Assembly: GCA_017446125.1 (NCBI GenBank)
Contig: JAFSRL010000036.1
Coordinates: 1 to 5,684 of the forward strand
From: Lachnospiraceae bacterium
Lineage (GTDB): Bacteria > Bacillota > Clostridia > Lachnospirales > Lachnospiraceae
Reading direction: 5' to 3'
Length of the DNA: 5,684 nucleotides
Both the position numbers and the translations under genes were made by a program. The notes beneath the pieces were generated by a model. That model was given only the letters and a program-made list of their open reading frames with translations. It made no database searches and had not been told where the DNA came from. Within the stretch, counting starts at the first letter, position 1. Every line of letters begins with the position of its first letter. Positions 1 through 5,298 of this stretch are shown one piece after another.

Positions 1-78
1 ATCAGCTCCGCGGTAGACGGCTTCTACGCGAACCCCTTAGGTTTCAAGTACTTCATGTACACGACCATCACGGAGTAA
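1..78 (+). CDS. 3' end of an unidentified protein (partial)
   Basis: The window opens inside an open frame that gives 25 residues ending in GFKYFMYTTITE and a TAA stop at 76-78. The stop is followed 22 bases later by a strong intrinsic terminator, which supports a true gene end. The tail is aromatic-rich (F, Y) with no recognisable motif, membrane segment or sorting signal, so I cannot name the family. The gene is terminated apart from the surface-protein gene that starts at 255, so the two are probably not one operon. Confidence 0.7.
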   Translation: MSSAVDGFYANPLGFKYFMYTTITE

Positions 79-100
79 GCGAATACCGTATGTAAGAAAT

Positions 101-127
101 GCCCCGCGCACTGCGCGGGGCTTTTTT
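101..127 (+). terminator. Intrinsic terminator of the upstream gene
   Basis: A perfect 9-bp GC-only stem (GCCCCGCGC at 101-109 with GCGCGGGGC at 113-121) closes a 3-base loop and is followed at once by six T residues (122-127). This is a textbook rho-independent terminator placed just after the stop at 78. Confidence 0.95.
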
Positions 128-160
128 AGTGGGCCAAAGGGACGGGTACAATGGCCCACT
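128..160. repeat. 9-bp inverted repeat next to promoter
   Basis: AGTGGGCCA (128-136) and TGGCCCACT (152-160) are exact inverted copies separated by 15 bases. The right arm ends one base before the TTGACA box at 162. No T-run follows, so it is not a terminator. It could be a repressor or activator site for the neighbouring promoter, or simply a hairpin. Functional assignment is inference. Confidence 0.6.
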
Positions 161-161
161 C

Positions 162-190
162 TTGACACACGTGTCACATCTACATATAGG
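162..190 (+). promoter_or_regulatory. Sigma-70-type promoter with palindrome on the -35 box
   Basis: A consensus TTGACA (162-167) lies 17 bases from TATAGG (185-190), giving a predicted transcript start near 196-197. The -35 box overlaps an inverted repeat, TGACAC (163-168), AC, GTGTCA (171-176), a plausible operator. The -10 box matches consensus only in TATA. The transcript would run into the hairpin at 201-227 within about five bases of its start. Confidence 0.6.
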
Positions 191-200
191 CGACAACCAC

Positions 201-228
201 AAAAAATCCACAAGATGTGGATTTTTTT
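201..228 (+). terminator. Terminator-like A/T-flanked hairpin in front of the surface-protein gene
   Basis: AAAAAATCCACA (201-212) and TGTGGATTTTTT (216-227) form a perfect 12-bp stem with loop AGA, followed by one more T. The TCCACA/TGTGGA core with flanking A and T tracts is the form of a bidirectional intrinsic terminator. It lies between the promoter at 162-190 and the start codon at 255. It may stop readthrough, attenuate the upstream promoter, or protect the mRNA 5' end. Confidence 0.65.
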
Positions 229-232
229 GTGC

Positions 233-246
233 GTGTATGTTACACT
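233..246 (+). promoter_or_regulatory. Candidate extended -10 promoter inside a GTGTA-TACAC palindrome
   Basis: TG (238-239), one base, then TACACT (241-246) fits an extended -10 element (TGnTATAAT-like, four of six in the hexamer). No good -35 box is seen at the right distance. Transcription would start around 252-255, at or just before the ATG at 255. The element lies inside an inverted repeat GTGTA (233-237), TGT, TACAC (241-245), which could be an operator. The absence of a ribosome binding site before 255 fits a leaderless or near-leaderless mRNA, but this is inference. Confidence 0.35.
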
Positions 247-254
247 GATTCTGT

Positions 255-3143
255 ATGAGTGTCTCTATTTACGGAAAACGGGAACGCGGTGTTATCCGCC
301 GCCGGCGCATCATTGGGGTTTCGACCATGGTGCTGGCGGTGCTTTTGCTTGCGTTGCCGCTGTATACGAGGGCGAATATCGGTGACTGGCATGATGTGAC
401 CACGCCGTTTTCTGTCGGTGCACCTGTGACTGCCGGAGGCACCACCTTCACGGACAAGGTGATAGCAAAGGTGGGCTATCATGAAGGAACCGGAGATGTT
501 GATCATCTGACATTGATGATTTCGTTGCCGGATGGCGTGACGTATGATGGCACAAACGGCGAAGCCATGGCAGGCTTTACGGTGGGGGATTATACTGCAA
601 ACGGAACGCCTGCGGACAATCGCCCGTGGAATGCGTATTTAAATAAGATAGAACACGTCATCATCGGCGAAGGTGTGACGACAATCGGCGCGAATGCATT
701 CAAAGATAATTCGTGGAACACCGTTCCGGACGCGACCGGAGCAACCGGCACTTCAACATCTCCGTTGGAAGATGTTTCCCTTCCGAAAACCTTAACCCGG
801 ATTGAAGCTCATGCATTCGAGAACTCGCCGGTTCAGACGGTCGATATGAAGGACACTTCCCTGACATTCATCGGGAATTCCGCGTTTCACAGATCCGGCA
901 TCACGGATGCTTCTTTGCCGGACACCATGACAGAAATTGAATACGACGCGTTTTATAATGCAGATGCGTTAACCGGAATCAAGCTGTTTCAAACTGCGAA
1001 TCAGTCCGCGTTACGAACCATCGGAGAGCGTGCATTTTCCGAATGCAACAATCTCGCCGGCAGTCTGACATTCCCGGACAACCTGCAGACGATTGGCGCT
1101 AAGGCTTTTGCAAACGACGAAAAGCTGACAGGCGCTTTGACACTGCCCAACAAGGTCAATGCAATCGGAGAGGGCGCGTTTCATGGCTGCAAGGGACTCA
1201 ACGGGGACCTGACGTTGTCCGAAAATCTGAAGGAGATTCCGAAGCAGGCATTCAGTAACTGTGAAGCATTGAAGGGCACGTTGAAGATTCCTGCCGGTGT
1301 TACGAAAATCGGAGAGGGCGCATTTGAGAACTGCGCTGCGCTGCAGGGAACAAAGACAGAGCCTGTAACCATTCCCGCGACCGTCACCGAAATCGGGGCA
1401 GGTGCGTTCAAAGGAACGACCACGGCGCTTTTCTTCCGCATACACGAAGATGCACCTGTGACGGTGACGAAAGCAACGGACGATAATCGTTCGTTTGATG
1501 CGTCGGACGTCTTGCTGTATCCGGCAGGAAACACAACATGGGAAGCGGACATCACATACGACAGCACCGGGCAGGGAACGTGGAATGAGTACAACGTCGT
1601 GGGCGTGAACCAGTCCGGCGTGGAAGTGGATTATCCCGCATTCCACACGCAGGATGAGCGCAGCTCCTTAACCGGCATCGGAGCGGCGAAGGTCGAAGTC
1701 ACAGCGACCGGAACCAACATGCCGAACAACGGCAAGGGATTCCGCGTGGTGATTCGCGAGCTGACAAATCAGGACACGGACACGCTGAAGCCGGAGCTTA
1801 CATCGACCTCCGCACTTAAGACGAATGATTTGTACCATCCGTATGACATTTCATTATACGATCGCCGTTCATTCTTCACAGGTGTTTCGTCGCCTGCGGA
1901 GGTTCCGGTGACGGAAGACTTTGGTACAATCAAAATCACACTTCCCGTACCGGATGAGATTGCGCAGGAAATCAGGGATGACGTTGCGGAGGGACAGACG
2001 GACACCATGACCAGCCGGCTGAAACTTTACACTACTCCGGCAGCAGGCGCGACCTCGACCGCGAAGTATGAACCCGTGACAATTACGGATGCAACCGACA
2101 CCACAACAGCGAATGCCACGCTGCAGGTTTCCTTTGAGGTGCAGCATCTTTCAACGTTTGCGCTTGTTTACACGCCCTATGAGGCGCCGGTGTTAAAGAA
2201 ATTCTATGTCGATGATATGAGAACCACGACAAACGGAAGCGTTCTGCTTAAGGGCGTTGAAGGCGGCGGTTCACCAATCCGCAGTTCCTTTGCGGTTGTT
2301 ACGGACGTCAGTGACGCAAGCGCGTCATTTGAGGGCCTGCCAACGGGTTACACTTCAACCGATGGATTCCGTCTTGTTGTCAGTGCGGACGACGGAGAGG
2401 ACATCCGTGGTCTTTCCGAGAACAGCGGAGAAAAGCTTCTGATTGATCAGTACCGCATGTTCGCACCGTGTGACATCAAGCTGTATCGCGATGACGGAAC
2501 AAACACAACCGGTCCAATCACAGAGGGCTTTGGAAAAATCAATATTTACCTTCCGATTCCGGAGGACATGGATACCGACAAAGGAAAGTTGGAAGTAATT
2601 GGCTATCGTGCAGACACAGGCAGCGGCGCAAAGTTAGATCACTGGACGGTTGGCAACGGACTTTACATCGGTATGATGCAGGGACGTTCCGGCAGCAAGT
2701 ACGCCAGCTTCACCGTCGACCACTTCTCCGAGTTTGCACTCTACTATGTCATGGACAGCTCCGCGTCCAACACGTCGACGACTTCGTCGACCGCGTCTAC
2801 GGCATCAAGCACCGGAAGCTCTTCGGCGAACGCCGCGACCACCGGAAACTCCGGCGGGACGGGGAACTCCGGGGCATCCAATACCGGCGCCACGAACTCC
2901 GGCGCGACGAACTCCGGTACCAACACGGGCACGACCGGCGCAAGCTCTGCAACCGGCGCAAGCGGCGCCTCCGGCGGCTCGGGCAGCACGAATTCCGGCA
3001 CCGGCTCAGGCGGCTCCTCCGGCACGGACATGCCCCGCACGGGCGACGCGGACTTCTACCGCATGACGATTTCCGTCGCGTTGCTGCTCTTCGGGGCGTA
3101 CGAACTGATTTCGACCATTCGCATTCGCAAGAGAAGGGGATAA
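255..3143 (+). CDS. BspA-type leucine-rich repeat surface protein with sortase-like anchor
   Basis: This 962-residue exported protein probably acts as an adhesin or binding scaffold on the cell wall. Residues 8-18 are basic, 19-36 hydrophobic, and cleavage is likely after TRA (38-40). Residues about 131-395 hold roughly ten repeats with the signature xLxxIGxxAFxxCxxL (GVTTIGANAF, ALRTIGERAF, KVNAIGEGAF, GVTKIGEGAF and others), the BspA/LRR_5 type. Two related domains follow (about 495-640 and 704-834), each with GFR(V/L)V, a YDISLY or CDIKLY strand, FGxIxIxLPxP, and a close of HxSxFALxY. Residues 835-925 are a Ser/Thr/Gly/Asn/Ala stalk. MPRTG (926-930) precedes a hydrophobic stretch (937-955) and RIRKRRG tail, an LPXTG-like signal with Met for Leu. 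The frame is closed by a stop at 246-248, so ATG 255 is the first start, yet no Shine-Dalgarno precedes it. The ligand is unknown. Confidence 0.93.
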   Translation: MSVSIYGKRERGVIRRRRIIGVSTMVLAVLLLALPLYTRANIGDWHDVTTPFSVGAPVTAGGTTFTDKVIAKVGYHEGTGDVDHLTLMISLPDGVTYDGTNGEAMAGFTVGDYTANGTPADNRPWNAYLNKIEHVIIGEGVTTIGANAFKDNSWNTVPDATGATGTSTSPLEDVSLPKTLTRIEAHAFENSPVQTVDMKDTSLTFIGNSAFHRSGITDASLPDTMTEIEYDAFYNADALTGIKLFQTANQSALRTIGERAFSECNNLAGSLTFPDNLQTIGAKAFANDEKLTGALTLPNKVNAIGEGAFHGCKGLNGDLTLSENLKEIPKQAFSNCEALKGTLKIPAGVTKIGEGAFENCAALQGTKTEPVTIPATVTEIGAGAFKGTTTALFFRIHEDAPVTVTKATDDNRSFDASDVLLYPAGNTTWEADITYDSTGQGTWNEYNVVGVNQSGVEVDYPAFHTQDERSSLTGIGAAKVEVTATGTNMPNNGKGFRVVIRELTNQDTDTLKPELTSTSALKTNDLYHPYDISLYDRRSFFTGVSSPAEVPVTEDFGTIKITLPVPDEIAQEIRDDVAEGQTDTMTSRLKLYTTPAAGATSTAKYEPVTITDATDTTTANATLQVSFEVQHLSTFALVYTPYEAPVLKKFYVDDMRTTTNGSVLLKGVEGGGSPIRSSFAVVTDVSDASASFEGLPTGYTSTDGFRLVVSADDGEDIRGLSENSGEKLLIDQYRMFAPCDIKLYRDDGTNTTGPITEGFGKINIYLPIPEDMDTDKGKLEVIGYRADTGSGAKLDHWTVGNGLYIGMMQGRSGSKYASFTVDHFSEFALYYVMDSSASNTSTTSSTASTASSTGSSSANAATTGNSGGTGNSGASNTGATNSGATNSGTNTGTTGASSATGASGASGGSGSTNSGTGSGGSSGTDMPRTGDADFYRMTISVALLLFGAYELISTIRIRKRRG
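2755..3029 (+). repeat. Low-complexity Ser/Thr/Gly/Asn stalk with short tandem repeats
   Basis: This stretch encodes the wall-spanning linker just before the sorting signal. It is visibly more GC-rich than the rest of the gene and built from recurring AACTCCGG-like units. The clearest is a 15-base unit repeated back to back, GGCGCCACGAACTCC (2886-2900) and GGCGCGACGAACTCC (2901-2915), encoding GATNS twice. Such tracts can change length by slippage or recombination and are common in cell-wall-anchored proteins. Confidence 0.8.
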
Positions 3144-3160
3144 CAGACGAGGGCTTCATC

Positions 3161-4402
3161 ATGAAAGTTGATAAGATCACAATCGCAGGCACCGGCTATG
3201 TCGGGTTAAGCATCGCAACACTGCTGTCACAGCATCATGACGTGACAGCGCTTGACATTAATAAGGAAAAGATCGACATGATCAATGAGCGGCGCTCGCC
3301 CATTCAGGATGCGGAGATTGAAACCTTCCTCTCGACGAAGGCACTCAGGCTTTCCGCGACGACCAATGAGGAAGCGGCCTATTCCGGAAGCGACCTCGTT
3401 GTCATCGCGACGCCCACGAACTACGACCCGCAGAAGAACTTCTTCGACACAAGCGCGGTGGAGGCGGTTATTCAGAAGGTTCTGCAGTATGCGCCCGAAG
3501 CGGTCATGGTGATCAAGTCCACCATCCCCGTGGGCTTCACGGAGCACGCGAGGGAAAAGTACGGCGCGAAACGCATCATGTTTTCACCGGAATTTTTGCG
3601 CGAGTCAAAGGCGCTTTACGACAACCTGCATCCTTCGCGCATCATCGTGGGCACGGATTTGCAGGATGAATTCTTAACGGACGCGGCGCACACCTTCGCG
3701 GCACTTCTGCAGGAGGGCGCCATCGACAAGGACGTTCCGACGCTCTTCATGGGCTTCACGGAGGCGGAGGCGGTAAAGCTTTTCGCGAACACCTATCTCG
3801 CGCTGCGCGTTTCGTTCTTCAACGAACTGGATACCTACGCGGAAATGAAGGGGCTTAACACGAAGCAGATCATCGACGGCGTTTGCTTGGACCCGCGCAT
3901 CGGCAATCAGTACAACAATCCGAGCTTCGGCTACGGCGGCTACTGCCTGCCCAAGGACACCAAGCAGCTTCTGGCAAACTATTCCGATGTGCCGGAAAAT
4001 CTCATCGAGGCAATCGTCGAGAGCAACCGCACGCGCAAGGATTTCATCGCGGACCGCGTGCTGCACACCGCCGGCTACTACGAAGCATCCGGCATCTATG
4101 ACAAGGCGCGGGAGAAGGACGTGACAATCGGCGTGTACCGCCTGACCATGAAGACCGGAAGCGACAACTTCCGCCAGTCCTCCATCCAGGGCATCATGAA
4201 ACGCGTGAAGGCGAAGGGCGCGAAGGTCATCGTTTATGAGCCGACACTCGCGAACGGCGACACATTCTTCGGCTCGCGCGTGGTCAACGACCTGGAAGAA
4301 TTCAAAAAACAATCGGATGCCATCATCGCGAACCGCTACGAGGCCGCGCTGGATGACGTCGAGGAAAAAGTCTATACGAGGGACCTGTTCCGGCGCGATT
4401 AG
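3161..4402 (+). CDS. ugd: UDP-glucose 6-dehydrogenase
   Basis: This cytoplasmic enzyme oxidises UDP-glucose to UDP-glucuronate with two NAD+, supplying uronic acid for capsule or other surface glycans. The 413-residue product has the NAD-binding GTGYVGL (10-16), TPTNYDP, STIPVGFT, SPEFLRES with the expected catalytic Glu148, KLFANTYLALR with Lys206, the catalytic Cys262 and Asp266 in GYGGYCLPKD, and the C-terminal YEP and YTRDLF motifs. From memory it resembles E. coli Ugd (about 388 residues) along its full length; the extra residues lie mostly around 302-322, between the two halves. A GAGGG ribosome binding site (3149-3153) sits 7 bases before ATG. The gene begins 17 bases after the surface-protein stop, so cotranscription is likely. 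Its product may be used by glycan genes outside the window. Confidence 0.97.
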   Translation: MKVDKITIAGTGYVGLSIATLLSQHHDVTALDINKEKIDMINERRSPIQDAEIETFLSTKALRLSATTNEEAAYSGSDLVVIATPTNYDPQKNFFDTSAVEAVIQKVLQYAPEAVMVIKSTIPVGFTEHAREKYGAKRIMFSPEFLRESKALYDNLHPSRIIVGTDLQDEFLTDAAHTFAALLQEGAIDKDVPTLFMGFTEAEAVKLFANTYLALRVSFFNELDTYAEMKGLNTKQIIDGVCLDPRIGNQYNNPSFGYGGYCLPKDTKQLLANYSDVPENLIEAIVESNRTRKDFIADRVLHTAGYYEASGIYDKAREKDVTIGVYRLTMKTGSDNFRQSSIQGIMKRVKAKGAKVIVYEPTLANGDTFFGSRVVNDLEEFKKQSDAIIANRYEAALDDVEEKVYTRDLFRRD

Positions 4403-4438
4403 GTCATTTCGGGCACGCTGAAGAGTGTATTTCGCGAA

Positions 4439-4523
4439 TTGTGGCAATGTGAAGAATTTACCACAATATCTTGTATTTTCTGAAAATCTCTGGTAAAATA
4501 GTCCCAAAGATGTTGTGGTAAAT
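4439..4523. repeat. Cluster of four TTGTGGTAAAT-like motifs around the promoter
   Basis: Four related sites occur in 85 bases: TTGTGGCAAT (4439-4448, +), TTGTGGTAAAT on the - strand (4456-4466), TCTGGTAAAAT (4489-4499, +, overlapping the -10 box) and TTGTGGTAAAT (4513-4523, +). The second and fourth are perfect 11-base inverted copies bracketing the promoter; the first and second also form a 7-bp inverted pair (4438-4444 with 4461-4467). The arrangement suggests operator sites for a DNA-binding regulator I cannot name. Confidence 0.55.
4471..4499 (+). promoter_or_regulatory. Extended -10 promoter for the small-gene module
   Basis: TTGTAT (4471-4476) is separated by 17 bases from TAAAAT (4494-4499), which carries the extended -10 TGG just upstream (4491-4493). 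The predicted start is about 4506. The resulting 5' leader of roughly 165 bases contains the nested hairpin at 4527-4636 and ends at the ribosome binding site of the gene at 4671. Confidence 0.75.
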
Positions 4524-4526
4524 AAC

Positions 4527-4636
4527 ACGACGGACGCAAGATGTTGATATCAGGGTTAAAAGTCATGAAAGCGGTTCTGCTTGCAGAAACGCAGCAATCC
4601 GCATATCAACCAAAGGGAAAACCTTGCGCCTGTCGT
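4527..4636 (+). promoter_or_regulatory. Structured 5' leader, candidate cis-regulatory RNA or small inverted-repeat element
   Basis: Three nested helices can be drawn. P1 pairs ACGACGGACGCAAG (4527-4540) with CTTGCGCCTGTCGT (4623-4636), 14 positions with one G-U and one A-C mismatch. P2 pairs GTTGATAT (4543-4550) with ATATCAAC (4603-4610), perfect. P3 pairs GCGGTTCTGC (4571-4580) with GCAGAAACGC (4583-4592), one mismatch. Alternatives compete: GCGG (4571-4574) with CCGC (4599-4602), and AAGG (4613-4616) with CCTT (4622-4625), the latter breaking the base of P1. The element lies wholly in the predicted leader. I do not recognise a known riboswitch consensus. A MITE-like mobile element with 14-bp ends is the main alternative, though no clear target-site duplication is visible. 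Confidence 0.5.
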
Positions 4637-4670
4637 TGTAGTGGTATGAAGGAATGCGGAGGATGTGAAC

Positions 4671-4943
4671 ATGATGTATCCGTTCATGACACTGGAGGAT
4701 AACACGGAAATTGTTCATTCCCATATGCTTGATGACCGGCGCGTTAAGGTATACATTGAACGACCGGACGCGGAACTCGGTTTTCGCCATGCAACATGCT
4801 TTATTCCCGGATATACATGGGAAGACATCGAAGGATTTACTGAAACGGAAATTGCGGAGTTTCAGGAAATAATAGAGTCAACAGCGCATTTAATCATCGA
4901 GTTTTCACAGCAAGGGGGATTTGCAAATGCCGCAGGTTTTTAG
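4671..4943 (+). CDS. Small acidic protein of unknown function, partner of DUF4160 gene
   Basis: This 90-residue protein begins MMYPFMTLEDNTEIVHSHML. ATG 4671 is chosen because GGAGGA (4658-4663) lies 7 bases upstream; ATG 4674 is possible, and the in-frame GTG at 4665 is too close to the Shine-Dalgarno. The product is soluble-looking with no signal peptide or membrane segment. It has a likely beta-rich first half (EIVHSHML, VKVYIERP, HATCFIPGYTW) and a helical second half rich in Glu (TETEIAEFQEIIESTAHLIIEF). It does not look like DUF2442, the usual neighbour of DUF4160. Its last 17 bases overlap the next gene, implying translational coupling and a shared role. An antitoxin-like or binding-partner role is speculation. 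Confidence 0.85.
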   Translation: MMYPFMTLEDNTEIVHSHMLDDRRVKVYIERPDAELGFRHATCFIPGYTWEDIEGFTETEIAEFQEIIESTAHLIIEFSQQGGFANAAGF

Positions 4944-5205
4944 GGTTGGCTCGTACTGGGTTTTCTTCTGGACAAATGAAGGAGAACCGATGGAACCGGT
5001 GCATGTTCATATCTCCGAAGGTGCACCACAGGCAAACGCAACAAAGGTATGGATTACAAAAAGCGGAAAGTGTATCTTGAGTAATAACAACTCCAAGATT
5101 CCGGAAAAGACCTTGAGAAGCATTCTGCGAATCATTGAGGCACGAAGCGGAATGATTATCAGAAAATGGCAGGAATACTTTGGAGAAACAGATTACTATT
5201 GTTAG
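4927..5205 (+). CDS. DUF4160 family protein
   Basis: This 92-residue protein opens with MPQVFRVGSYWVFFWTNEG, has a PVHVHI segment near residues 24-29, and ends with RSILRIIEARSGMIIRKWQEYFG. That is the DUF4160 layout as I know it: MPxxxR start, aromatic strand, HVHV-like motif, C-terminal helix with WxEYFG. Length is normal for the family. ATG 4927 is chosen because AAGGGGG (4912-4918) ends 8 bases upstream; a TTG at 4921 is in frame but worse placed. DUF4160 proteins are small, of unknown biochemical role, and often sit in two-gene units that resemble toxin-antitoxin pairs; that reading is inference. The gene is about as AT-rich as its partner. Confidence 0.9.
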   Translation: MPQVFRVGSYWVFFWTNEGEPMEPVHVHISEGAPQANATKVWITKSGKCILSNNNSKIPEKTLRSILRIIEARSGMIIRKWQEYFGETDYYC

Positions 5206-5298
5206 GAAGTGTGCGCCGTACGGCAGAGGGAGCCGTGAAGTCCGGCGCGCAACACGGGTAGGTGGTTCATCACCACAAGCAATGCGGAGGATGTGAGT
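5206..5298 (+). other. Structured spacer before the second surface-protein gene
   Basis: No convincing promoter or T-run terminator is seen, so the surface-protein gene at 5299 may be read through from the promoter at 4471-4499. TGTGCGCCG (5210-5218) pairs with CGGCGCGCA (5243-5251), including one G-U, around an inner stem ACGGC (5220-5224) with GCCGT (5232-5236). A second small hairpin is GTGGT (5262-5266) with ACCAC (5272-5276). The GGAGGA ribosome binding site (5286-5291) is 7 bases before ATG 5299. Confidence 0.5.
5281..5296 (+). repeat. 16-base repeat carrying the ribosome binding site (second copy)
   Basis: AATGCGGAGGATGTGA occurs identically at 4653-4668 and 5281-5296, each time with GGAGGA placed 7 bases before an ATG. 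Sequence upstream of the two copies does not match. It may be a preferred translation-start context, or a trace of duplication or insertion. Confidence 0.7.

Noticed and set aside
327..329. Alternative start ATG within the first surface-protein gene
   Set aside because: Starting here would remove the basic n-region of the signal peptide and cut into its hydrophobic core, and no ribosome binding site precedes it.
1011..1646. Open frame of 211 codons on the - strand
   Set aside because: It is a shadow of the repetitive leucine-rich region; its apparent Cys- and Arg-rich repeats merely mirror the repeats on the other strand.
4438..4467. Intrinsic terminator after ugd
   Set aside because: The ATTGTGG/CCACAAT pair has a 16-base loop and no following T-run. 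It fits better as part of the repeated motif cluster.
3674..4528. Long open frame on the - strand (284 codons)
   Set aside because: It lies almost wholly antisense to ugd, whose catalytic motifs are intact. The translated product has no recognisable domain and no supporting ribosome binding site was evident.
4527..4636. Retron-type non-coding RNA
   Set aside because: Outer inverted ends are reminiscent of retron a1/a2 repeats, but no reverse transcriptase gene is nearby in the window.
5211..5270. Possible remnant of a group II intron
   Set aside because: The GTGCG start and a GAGCCGT stretch recall group II introns, but only about 90 bases lie between two intact genes and no domain V hairpin or reverse transcriptase is present.
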